A DNA stretch of 54,377 nt. It comes from JBBSHE01 sp038253325. GTDB taxonomy: Bacteria > Actinomycetota > Actinomycetes > Propionibacteriales > Nocardioidaceae. Position numbers and translations under genes: made by a program. The stretch spans positions 1 to 54,377 of the forward strand of contig JBBSHE010000020.1 in NCBI GenBank assembly GCA_038253325.1, read 5' to 3'. Shown piece after piece: positions 16,221 through 23,833 of the stretch. The notes beneath the pieces were generated by a model, which saw only the letters and a program-made list of their open reading frames with translations, was not told the DNA's origin and did no database searches. Each line of letters begins with the position of its first letter. Within the stretch, counting starts at the first letter, position 1.

Positions 16221-16792
16221 CGCGCCATGCCCCGGCGATCGCGCCAGCGAGCGATCCGGCGCCATGGAAGGCAGAGCAGGGCCACACCGACCCAGATCAT
16301 CACGATTCGCTGAACCGTGCCCGAGGTTGCCGCGACGACCCGCCCGAGCCAGGGGACCCGGTAGCCATAGCGCCCGACCGGCGCGTCCGGCGCGATCATG
16401 CCGGGCGGGTCGGCGACCGGGTTGGCGTCGCCCTTGGTCGTGAACAGCAGGTCGCCGCCGCGCAGCTGCTTGACGGCGATCAGCCGGTGGGTGACGAGCT
16501 CGTCGTTGCGGCTCGGGATCCGCAGGGTCACGATGTCGCCAACCCCGGCGTCACTGGCGTCGACCTGCTCGATCGCGAGCAGGTCACCCGGCTGGAGCAA
16601 CGGCCGCATCGACCCCGAGAGCTCCGGCCGGTATGCCGTGTGGGTCAGATAGCCGTAACCAAGCCCGGCGACGATGACGAGCAGGGCGAGCATGGCGACG
16701 ACACCGAGGCAGATCCACCCGGTCCGAAGCACCCCGCGGACGGGGGTCCACTGGGGGGTGCTCCGCGGTGTGTCTCGAGTCGTCACCGTCAT
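16217..16792 (-). CDS. SipW-like (ER-type) signal peptidase I
   Basis: The 191-aa membrane protease has two transmembrane segments (about 24-48 and 155-177). The catalytic Ser61 is in S-G-S-M-R-P, and His102 in V-T-H-R replaces the Lys of ordinary bacterial enzymes; Asp122 in T-K-G-D-A-N is the usual third residue. This Ser-His type is the SipW/archaeal class, which in Bacillus processes TasA and TapA. It sits between its two likely substrates and overlaps the downstream one. Confidence 0.9.
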   Translation of the reverse strand: MTVTTRDTPRSTPQWTPVRGVLRTGWICLGVVAMLALLVIVAGLGYGYLTHTAYRPELSGSMRPLLQPGDLLAIEQVDASDAGVGDIVTLRIPSRNDELVTHRLIAVKQLRGGDLLFTTKGDANPVADPPGMIAPDAPVGRYGYRVPWLGRVVAATSGTVQRIVMIWVGVALLCLPWRRIARWRDRRGMAR

Positions 16793-16823
16793 CGGATGCC
16801 AGACCTCGGTGGCCGGGCGCCGA

Positions 16824-17426
16824 TCAGTCGTGCGCTTCCCAGTGCACGATGAACTGGGCCGTCTTGCCCATGTCGGCGTTCGCGAGGCCGCTGTAGTTCA
16901 GCGTGAACCGGTAGAACCGTGCCCCACCGGGCGTCCAGGCAGCGATGTTGTCCGCGACTCCGGCCGTGTACGTGGCCGGGATGCTCGAGATCGAGCCGCT
17001 GAACACGCTGCCACCCACGGGGTCGATCGTGAATGCGGTGCAGCCCGGGAACGGGTCGGTGACGCCGGTTCCGCGCTCGATCGTCATCGTGACGTCGGTC
17101 TCGAGCGACGACCCGGTCTTGCCGTCGGCATAGATGTGCAAGGCCCCGTACGGAATCGTCCCGCTGTTGGTAACCTTGATGCAGGCCACCGAGTTCGGTG
17201 TCGTAGAGGAGACGTTGTTGACGTTGAACATCACCGAGCCGCCGTCGTTGTCGATGATGGCCAGGTTGCCGGACTGGACCACGTTGGGTCCGTCGTCGGT
17301 GATCGCGGTCAGCGCACTGTAGGTGCCACCGACGCCGAGCGCGAGGGCCGCGACGATACCTCCGACCATTCGGATGGGGAAGCCACGGCGGCGCTTGGTG
17401 TCGTCCGGTCGGATTGGATCGGTCAT
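16824..17426 (-). CDS. TasA/camelysin-like SipW-dependent secreted protein
   Basis: The 200-aa protein has a basic N-terminus (K-R-R-R), a hydrophobic segment at about 18-38 ending G-G-T-Y-S-A-L-T-A, and T-D-D-G-P-N-V-V-Q-S-G-N-L, which matches SipW-cognate signal peptides. The rest looks like a small all-beta domain ending in F-I-V-H-W-E-A. Families of this type form extracellular fibres or protease-like camelysins. Here fibre formation is inference. It is the first gene of the three-gene cassette, 31 bp before the peptidase. Confidence 0.8.
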   Translation of the reverse strand: MTDPIRPDDTKRRRGFPIRMVGGIVAALALGVGGTYSALTAITDDGPNVVQSGNLAIIDNDGGSVMFNVNNVSSTTPNSVACIKVTNSGTIPYGALHIYADGKTGSSLETDVTMTIERGTGVTDPFPGCTAFTIDPVGGSVFSGSISSIPATYTAGVADNIAAWTPGGARFYRFTLNYSGLANADMGKTAQFIVHWEAHD

Positions 17427-17580
17427 GGGGTGTCCTTCGGGTTACCGGTTTGCACAGGTCCGTGGTGGACGGCGAGCCGCCGGGTGCGGCGGCTACTGAG
17501 CGCTTATGTATGTTAACTCACCGTCACCACATTTGTGACGGCTCGACGGTGGTCCGACGTCGAAAGACGGGTGAAGCGGG
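17427..17580 (-). promoter_or_regulatory. Promoter and leader of the SipW cassette
   Basis: On the minus strand a TAACAT -10 candidate lies at 17510-17515. An inverted repeat GTCAC-N7-GTGAC with a CACAAATGTG core lies at about 17523-17539, upstream of it, and is a CRP/GlxR-like activator or repressor candidate. The leader contains a perfect 7-bp hairpin (17475-17481 with 17488-17494). GAAGGA is the likely ribosome-binding site before the ATG at 17426. The cAMP link is speculative, although a cyclase gene lies about 10 kb away. Confidence 0.45.
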
Positions 17581-18750
17581 CTATTCGACCGGCAAGCCGA
17601 GGCTGCGGGCGATCAGCAGCCGCTGGACCTCCGACGTGCCTTCCCCGATCTCGAGCACCTTGGCGTCGCGGTAGAAGCGGGCGACCGGGTACTCCTCCAT
17701 GAAGCCGTAGCCTCCGAACACCTGGGTGGCAACCCGGGTCGCGGTGACCGCCGACTCGGTCGCGTACAGCTTCGCGACGGAGGCGGCCTGCTTGAAGTCC
17801 TTCACCGGCCGTCCGGCATCCTTCATCGCGGCCGCCGTGTACGTCAGCAGCCGGGCGGCGTCGGCCATCACCTTGAGGTCGGCGAGCTGAAAGGCGACGC
17901 CCTGCTTGGCGCCGATCGGGACACCGAATGTGGTCCGCTCGCCGGCGTACTGCACAGACATGTCGAGGCAGGCCTGGATGCACCCGACCGCCAGTGCGGC
18001 GATGGCGACGCGACCGTCGTCGAGCGCCGCGAGGAACTGGGCATATCCCTTGCCCCGCGCGCCGAGCAGATACGACTCGGGGACCCGGACGTCCTCGAAC
18101 GTCAACGGGTGGGTGTCCGAGGCGTGCCATCCCATCTTGTTGTAGGAGGGCTCAGCGGTGAAGCCACGAGAGCCACTCGGAACGATGATCGACGAGATCT
18201 CCGCCCTGCCGTCGGGACGTTGACCGGTCCGCGCCGCGACCGTCACGAGCGAGGTCAGACTCGAGCCGGAGTTCGTGATGAACTGCTTGCTGCCGTCTAC
18301 CACCCACTCCCCGTCGACGAGCTCGGCGCGGGTCTTGGTCGCGCTCGCGTCGGACCCTGAGCCCGGCTCGGTCAGTCCGAACCCCGCAAGGGCTCGGCCG
18401 GCCACCAGGTCGGGCAGCCAGCGCCGCTTCTGGTCTTCCGAGCCGTACCCGAGGATTGGGTTGATGCCCAGCCCGACGGCGCTCTCCAGCGTGATGCCGA
18501 TGGACTGGTCGACCCGGCCGATCTCCTCGATCGCGACACACAGACTCGTGAAGTCCCCGTCTGCACCCGCGCCGCCGTACTCCTCGGGCGCCGTCAGGCC
18601 GAACAACCCCAGGTCACCCATCTTGGCGACCAGGTCGACCGGGAAGTAGTGCTTCTCGTCCCACTCGGCGGCGTGCGGTGCGATCTCGGCTCGGGCGAAG
18701 TCGCGGACACTGCCCCGGAACTCCTCGTGCTCGCGAGACAACTCGAACAC
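17581..18750 (-). CDS. Acyl-CoA dehydrogenase
   Basis: The 389-aa FAD enzyme oxidises acyl-CoA to enoyl-CoA. Motifs are G-F-G-L-T-E-P-G-S-G-S-D and F-I-T-N-S in the middle beta domain, Y-A-G-E-R-T-T-F-G near residue 265, and near the C-terminus Y-R-D-A-K-V-L-E-I-G-E-G-T-S-E-V-Q-R, which holds the catalytic Glu. Length is standard. The GTG at 18750 follows GAGGAGG by 9 nt; an open frame extending much farther upstream has no support. Placed beside accA, it may feed a branched or short-chain acyl-CoA degradation route. Exact substrate cannot be told. Confidence 0.93.
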   Translation of the reverse strand: MFELSREHEEFRGSVRDFARAEIAPHAAEWDEKHYFPVDLVAKMGDLGLFGLTAPEEYGGAGADGDFTSLCVAIEEIGRVDQSIGITLESAVGLGINPILGYGSEDQKRRWLPDLVAGRALAGFGLTEPGSGSDASATKTRAELVDGEWVVDGSKQFITNSGSSLTSLVTVAARTGQRPDGRAEISSIIVPSGSRGFTAEPSYNKMGWHASDTHPLTFEDVRVPESYLLGARGKGYAQFLAALDDGRVAIAALAVGCIQACLDMSVQYAGERTTFGVPIGAKQGVAFQLADLKVMADAARLLTYTAAAMKDAGRPVKDFKQAASVAKLYATESAVTATRVATQVFGGYGFMEEYPVARFYRDAKVLEIGEGTSEVQRLLIARSLGLPVE

Positions 18751-19066
18751 GGCCAGCGGCCTCCTCGACGTCTGGTTGTGACACGACCTGCGCACCACTC
18801 TAGGTCTAGGTCCGGTGTGACAGCGGGGGCCACCAGGTGACAAACCCGGCCGCATTGCTGCAGCCGAGCGCACGGAAAGCCCAAGGTGGGTCCGCACGCC
18901 GCGACGACGTCCACTCTGAGGCTGCCGGACTCCGGCGGCGTGTCCACCGTCATCGCACCTGACCTCTCGAACTTGCCGCCCGGTCGGACCGCGGTCAACC
19001 CGGCCACCGGAGAACGCTTCGGATCGCCCTACACTCCCTCGGAGGATGAGGAACAGGAGCGAGGAC
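18751..19066. promoter_or_regulatory. 316-bp divergent intergenic region, acyl-CoA dehydrogenase / accA
   Basis: No convincing gene is seen here. Toward accA, TACACT (19030-19035) is a good -10, and GGAGCGAGG lies just before the GTG at 19067. Toward the dehydrogenase, TAGAGT (18797-18802, minus strand) next to a repeated CTAGGT is a -10 candidate, with GAGGAGG near 18760. The rest is GC-rich with no repeats noticed. Confidence 0.5.
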
Positions 19067-20830
19067 GTGGCCCAGCTGACCAAGGTCCTGGTGGCCAACC
19101 GCGGTGAGATCGCGGTCCGGATCGTCCGGGCCTGCAAGGACGCGGGAATCAAGAGCGTCGCGGTGTACGCGGACGCCGATCGCGATGCGCTGTTCGCGCG
19201 GCTCGCCGACTCCGCGTACTCCCTCGACGGTGCGACATCCGCCGACACGTACCTCGACGTCGACAAGATCGTCGCGGTCGCCAAGGAGTCAGGCGCCGAC
19301 GCGGTGCACCCTGGGTACGGGTTCCTTGCCGAGAACGCCGGGTTCGCGCGCGCCGTGACCGACGCCGGGCTGGTCTGGGTCGGCCCGCCGCCGGCAGCGA
19401 TCGACGCGCTCGGTGACAAGGTGAGGGCCCGCCACATCGCGCAGCAGGTCGGCGCACCCCTGGTCGCGGGAACGACGGACCCGGTCAGCAGCGCCGACGA
19501 GGTGGGGGCGTTCGCGAAGGAGCATGGCCTGCCGGTCGCGATCAAGGCTGCCTTCGGCGGTGGGGGCAGGGGTCTCAAGGTTGCCCGCAGCATGAATGAG
19601 ATTCCGGAGCTCTACGACTCGGCGGTCCGTGAGGCCGTAGCCGCCTTCGGTCGCGGCGAGTGCTTCGTCGAGCGCTACCTCGACCGGCCGCGACACGTCG
19701 AGACGCAGTGTCTCGCCGACCAGCACGGCAGCGTCGTCGTCGTCTCCACGCGCGACTGCTCGCTGCAGCGCCGCCACCAGAAGCTCGTCGAGGAGGCGCC
19801 TGCGCCGTTCCTCTCCGACGGCCAGGTCGCGACGCTGTACGAGTCCAGCAAGGCGATCCTGCAAGCGGCCGGATACGTTGGTGCGGGGACGTGTGAGTTC
19901 CTCGTCGGTCAGGACGGAACGATCTCGTTCCTCGAGGTCAACACCCGATTGCAGGTCGAGCACCCGGTGACCGAGGAGGTGACCGGCATCGACCTGGTCC
20001 GCGAGATGTTCCGCGTCGCCGCCGGCGAGCGGCTCGGTTACGGTGACCCACCGGTCTCCGGGCATGCGATCGAGTTCCGGATCAACGCCGAGGACGCCGG
20101 ACGCAACTTCATGCCCGCTTCGGGCACTCTGCGCAGGTGGCGCCCGCCGAGCGGACCCGGAATCCGACTCGACGCGGGATACGAGGAGGGCGAAACCGTT
20201 CCGGTGTCGTTCGACTCGCTGATCGCCAAGCTCGTCGTCAGCGGGCGAGACCGTAAGGAGGCGCTGGAGCGGTCGCGCCGCGCCCTCGACGAGTTCGCCG
20301 TCGAGGGGATGCCGACGGTGATCCCGTTCCACCGGGCCGTCGTCGATGATCCCGCGTACGTTGCCGGTGGCGGTCGGTTCGCCGTGCACACCCGCTGGAT
20401 CGAGACCGAGTTCGACAACAAGATCTCCGCGTACGACGGAGGGACCGAGATCGATCCGGCCGGGGAGCGCGAGACCGTCACCGTGGAGGTCAATGGCAAG
20501 CGATTGACCGTCTCGCTCCCGGCCGGGCTGTCCATGGCGTCGACGGCGGGTTCAGGTCGGGGCAAGCCGCGGCGTCGCTCGGGCGGCGGTTCGGGGACGA
20601 CGCCCGCCGGCAGCGACGCGCTGACGGCGCCGATGCAGGGAACGATCGTGAAGATTGCGGTCGAGGACGGCCAGCAGGTCGCGGACGGCGATCTTGTCGT
20701 CGTCTTGGAGGCGATGAAGATGGAGCAACCGCTGACCGCTCACAAGGCGGGCACGGTGACCGGCCTGTCCGCCGAGGTCGGCGCCACGGTCGCGAGCGGC
20801 GCCGTGCTCTGCGAGATCAAGGACGCCTGA
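19067..20830 (+). CDS. accA: Acyl-CoA carboxylase alpha chain: biotin carboxylase with BCCP domain
   Basis: The 587-aa protein contains an ATP-grasp biotin carboxylase (about 1-450; G-G-G-G-R-G-L-K ATP loop, E-V-N-T-R-L-Q-V-E-H-P-V-T-E active site) and a C-terminal biotinyl domain (about 510-587) with E-A-M-K-M-E, the Lys being biotinylated by BirA. A Gly/Ser/Arg-rich linker joins them. It carboxylates biotin with bicarbonate and ATP for PccB/AccE. The GTG at 19067 is chosen for its ribosome-binding site; an ATG seven codons upstream is possible. It is encoded apart from pccB by about 8.5 kb. Confidence 0.95.
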   Translation: MAQLTKVLVANRGEIAVRIVRACKDAGIKSVAVYADADRDALFARLADSAYSLDGATSADTYLDVDKIVAVAKESGADAVHPGYGFLAENAGFARAVTDAGLVWVGPPPAAIDALGDKVRARHIAQQVGAPLVAGTTDPVSSADEVGAFAKEHGLPVAIKAAFGGGGRGLKVARSMNEIPELYDSAVREAVAAFGRGECFVERYLDRPRHVETQCLADQHGSVVVVSTRDCSLQRRHQKLVEEAPAPFLSDGQVATLYESSKAILQAAGYVGAGTCEFLVGQDGTISFLEVNTRLQVEHPVTEEVTGIDLVREMFRVAAGERLGYGDPPVSGHAIEFRINAEDAGRNFMPASGTLRRWRPPSGPGIRLDAGYEEGETVPVSFDSLIAKLVVSGRDRKEALERSRRALDEFAVEGMPTVIPFHRAVVDDPAYVAGGGRFAVHTRWIETEFDNKISAYDGGTEIDPAGERETVTVEVNGKRLTVSLPAGLSMASTAGSGRGKPRRRSGGGSGTTPAGSDALTAPMQGTIVKIAVEDGQQVADGDLVVVLEAMKMEQPLTAHKAGTVTGLSAEVGATVASGAVLCEIKDA

Positions 20831-20933
20831 CCGCTCGACTAACGGACTATTTTCCCGATTCACTCGCGAACCGCCCATGCACTCTGCCATCGTGACAATC
20901 ACCGACACCGAGCGTGAAACGTTGGAGGTTTCC

Positions 20934-22046
20934 ATGTCCATCCGCCGAAGACGAGCGATCCTGGTGGGATCCGCCATCGTCGCCGCCGTGACGTTGTCCA
21001 TCCCCGCGAGCGGGGCGCCGACGGGCTCACACGGGCAGCTGCGGGAGAAGCTCGCGAAGCACAAGGTGATCCTGACCGGCCTCAACAACCCCCGAGAGCT
21101 GAGCCGGACGCCGAACGGCGACCTGCTGCTCGCGGTAGCCGGACGCGGGTTCGCGGGCCCGGGCCGTTGCTCCAACACCCCCGAGGGCCCGAGCTGTATC
21201 GGCCAGAACGGCCACGTCATCCGAATCGGGGGGACCGGCGCACATGTGGTCGTGCGCGGAGTCTTGTCCAGCTCCGGACCGGACGGCACGTTCGGCGGCG
21301 GCGCCGTTGGCGCCAGCAAGCGAGCCGGCAGCGGTTACTACGTGGTCGTCTCGCCAGGGCCGAATCACCCGGTACCGGGCTTCCCCACCTGGGAAGGCGG
21401 CAAGCTCCTGCGTAAGCTGCCCAACGGCCACCTCCACATCGTCGCCGACATCCAGCGGTACGAGCGGCGCCACAATCCCGACGGCGAACAGATCGACTCC
21501 AACCCGTACTCGGTCCTAGCGTTGCGGCACCAGGTCCTCGTTGCAGACGCGGCAGGTGACTACATCGCCACCGTCAAGCACGGAAGGATCTCGACCTGGA
21601 CCGTGCTTCCCGACCACAGCACGAAGACCGACCCCGTTCCGACGGTCCTCAGCCTGGGTGCGGACGGACACGTGTACGTCGGCCAGCTGAGCTCGGAGAT
21701 TCCGGGCAAGGCCAAGGTCCGCGAGTACCGACGCGACGGCACCCAGGTGCACATCTGGAGGCACTTAACGACCGTCACCGGCGTCGCCCGCGGAGCCGAC
21801 GGAAGCCTGTACATCAGTGAGATCTTCGGCGGCAAGTGCGGGTTCGGCCAGATCCCGACCTGCTTCCCCGGCCGGGTCGTGAAGATCGGACCGTCCGGCC
21901 ACCGCTCCTACCGCAACGTCCCGTTCCCTGGGGGCATCGCGGTCAAGGGCGGCCGGGTCTATGTCGCTGCGTTCTCGATCGCTCCGGCGTCCGGCTTCGC
22001 CGGCAACCCGGCATGGAGTGGCCAGCTCTGGAGGATCTTCGTCTAG
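20934..22046 (+). CDS. Secreted ScyD/ScyE-family beta-propeller protein
   Basis: The 370-aa product starts R-R-R-R-A-I-L-V-G-S-A-I-V-A-A-V, a signal peptide ending near A-S-G-A. The mature protein resembles the ScyD/ScyE family (N-N-P-R-E-L-S, D-G-T-F-G-G-G-A, N-P-D-G-E-Q-I-D-S-N-P-Y and A-D-A-A-G). In cyanobacteria the family is linked to scytonemin export; in actinobacteria its function is unknown. Four Cys in two pairs suggest disulfides. The ATG at 20934 has GGAGG 6 nt upstream. It is separated from accA by about 100 bp. Confidence 0.8.
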   Translation: MSIRRRRAILVGSAIVAAVTLSIPASGAPTGSHGQLREKLAKHKVILTGLNNPRELSRTPNGDLLLAVAGRGFAGPGRCSNTPEGPSCIGQNGHVIRIGGTGAHVVVRGVLSSSGPDGTFGGGAVGASKRAGSGYYVVVSPGPNHPVPGFPTWEGGKLLRKLPNGHLHIVADIQRYERRHNPDGEQIDSNPYSVLALRHQVLVADAAGDYIATVKHGRISTWTVLPDHSTKTDPVPTVLSLGADGHVYVGQLSSEIPGKAKVREYRRDGTQVHIWRHLTTVTGVARGADGSLYISEIFGGKCGFGQIPTCFPGRVVKIGPSGHRSYRNVPFPGGIAVKGGRVYVAAFSIAPASGFAGNPAWSGQLWRIFV

Positions 22047-22077
22047 GGTCGCAGCCTGATCCGAGCGACGACCGATG

Positions 22078-22115
22078 GTCGGGCTCCCGGTCCCGCGGTG
22101 GGCCTGGAGCCCGAC
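22078..22115. terminator. Bidirectional hairpin between convergent genes
   Basis: GTCGGGCTCC (22078-22087) pairs perfectly with GGAGCCCGAC (22106-22115) around an 18-nt loop. It is placed between the converging ScyD-like and SpoIID genes. There is no U-tract, which is common for actinobacterial terminators. Confidence 0.6.
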
Positions 22116-22125
22116 GGTTCAGCGG

Positions 22126-23820
22126 TCAGCTCGAGCTGAGCGTGACCTTGTTCTTGGGCCTGTTCCATGTGAGGGTGCCGTGCTCGAACCTGGCGCGCTG
22201 ACCGCCGGTGATCGGGTAGATGTCGGTGGTGGGGAACCCGAGATCCGATGCCGCTCCGCCCATTGACACGTACCTCCTCATGATCGCGCCGTACAGGACA
22301 TGCGCGCCGGTCGAACGCGTCATCCACATCCGACCACCCTCGAACGTGGCCTTCCATCCCCGTCCTTGCGCTGTCATCATCCCGGTCACCGGGAAGCCGA
22401 GGCGCGACCCGGGGCCCCCGTAGGCCCGGTAGCCCTTGAGCAGACGGCCCTTGAGCTGTCGGGCACCCGTCGCCGCGCTCCAGTAGATCCGTCCGTAGTG
22501 GAAGTCCTGGACGGAGCCGTCGGCGATCGCGTACTCCCCGCCGCTCGACGGGTGACCGACGGCGTACCGGCCAGTCAACGAGGCCGCACGCGCGATGATC
22601 GGCGTCGGGTCGATCGCGAACCAGCGGGACGGCAGGCCGTAGGCGAAGCGCATGTCGTCGCCGCTCAGGTACGCATTGCCCACGGTGCCGACCAGCTTGA
22701 TCTGACGCACCCAGCCGCCCCACTGGCCGTGGTTCTCCCGACTCGTCACCGACAGCTTGATCAGACGCCCGATCCCGGGGTACCGCGACTCGAGCGTGTG
22801 CGCGCTCACGGATCTCGTCCAGCTGTGCATCGGGTTGCCGGACCACCCGTCGTAGGGGTCGGCATGAGCGGTGAGGTACGGCGCACTCCCGGCGGATGTC
22901 CAACCCCCTGTCGAGGAGGAGAACTGCGTGAACGCGGGCTTGCCGCCGTACGTGAGGATCCGGTTCGCCGTGGCCTGCACCGCCGTGTTTCCCGAAGCTG
23001 CCTCCGCCGAGACGCCTCCGTAGACCTGGCACGCCGTGGTGTCGCACACCTGGTAGTACCGACCGGGGTTCTGTGCGCGCAGCCAGGCACCGTACGTGCG
23101 AGCCGCCACCGCCTGCGCGCGCAGCGCAGCCTGGTGCCAGCTGCTCGGCATCTCGGCAGGGACGACGCCCTGCACGTAGTCGTCGAGTCGGAGCACGTTC
23201 ACGGTGTCGCGGCTCGTCGCCGAGGCGTACGGGCGAGCACTGCGCATCGCACCGCGGTAGCGTCGTTCGACTCCACCCGGAAGGACCAGCGTCACGACGC
23301 TCGACGTGGTGGTGAACTGCGCGTCGCCGACCAGGTTGACCCGCCTCGACGGTGTCGTCCAGGTGTGCCACCCGCTCGACGTCCGGTAGTACTGGATCCG
23401 GGTCGACGAGCCGACCGGCATCAGCCGCCACGCCGTCCATCGGCTGTGCGCCGGCAGTGTCCACTTCGTGTTGTCGCCCAGGTCGGTGACGGTGAGCCCG
23501 GACGCCGGCCGGACCACGACGTCTGACGTGTAGTCGGCGGAGACGAGCACCCGGACCAGCCCCGTGGCCGTCGTCAGCGACGTTCCGGGGTAGTAGAAGC
23601 CGACGATCTGCCGGTACGACTTACCGAGCCGAGCCGCGCCCTCGGCCCCGTACTGGCCCATGCCGTGCCCGTGCCCGTACCCGTGGCCGGTGATCGTCCA
23701 GCTCTTCGTGATCGGCACCCAATAGTCCTGATCCGCCACCGCTCCGGAGGCGGGGAGGCCGACGACACCGAGGCCGGCCACCGCCAGGGCGGCAAGGATG
23801 GTCACGCGCATTCGCATCAT
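22126..23820 (-). CDS. SpoIID/LytB-domain protein with LGFP-like repeats, secreted
   Basis: The 564-aa protein has a signal peptide (about 1-29) and G-H-G-Y-G-H-G-H-G-M-G-Q-Y-G, typical of SpoIID-family entry. The SpoIID core (about 60-400) includes P-A-E-M-P-S-S-W and A-L-R-A-Q-A-V-A-A-R-T-Y near 221-243. C-terminal LGFP-like repeats (about 430-560: R-L-G-F-P-V-T, D-L-G-F-P-T-T) usually anchor proteins to the envelope. SpoIID is a lytic transglycosylase acting on denuded glycan in Bacillus. It follows the PGRP amidase by 13 bp, so amidase then transglycosylase could act in sequence. Confidence 0.88.
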   Translation of the reverse strand: MMRMRVTILAALAVAGLGVVGLPASGAVADQDYWVPITKSWTITGHGYGHGHGMGQYGAEGAARLGKSYRQIVGFYYPGTSLTTATGLVRVLVSADYTSDVVVRPASGLTVTDLGDNTKWTLPAHSRWTAWRLMPVGSSTRIQYYRTSSGWHTWTTPSRRVNLVGDAQFTTTSSVVTLVLPGGVERRYRGAMRSARPYASATSRDTVNVLRLDDYVQGVVPAEMPSSWHQAALRAQAVAARTYGAWLRAQNPGRYYQVCDTTACQVYGGVSAEAASGNTAVQATANRILTYGGKPAFTQFSSSTGGWTSAGSAPYLTAHADPYDGWSGNPMHSWTRSVSAHTLESRYPGIGRLIKLSVTSRENHGQWGGWVRQIKLVGTVGNAYLSGDDMRFAYGLPSRWFAIDPTPIIARAASLTGRYAVGHPSSGGEYAIADGSVQDFHYGRIYWSAATGARQLKGRLLKGYRAYGGPGSRLGFPVTGMMTAQGRGWKATFEGGRMWMTRSTGAHVLYGAIMRRYVSMGGAASDLGFPTTDIYPITGGQRARFEHGTLTWNRPKNKVTLSSS

Positions 23821-23833
23821 CGTCGGCCGCTTT

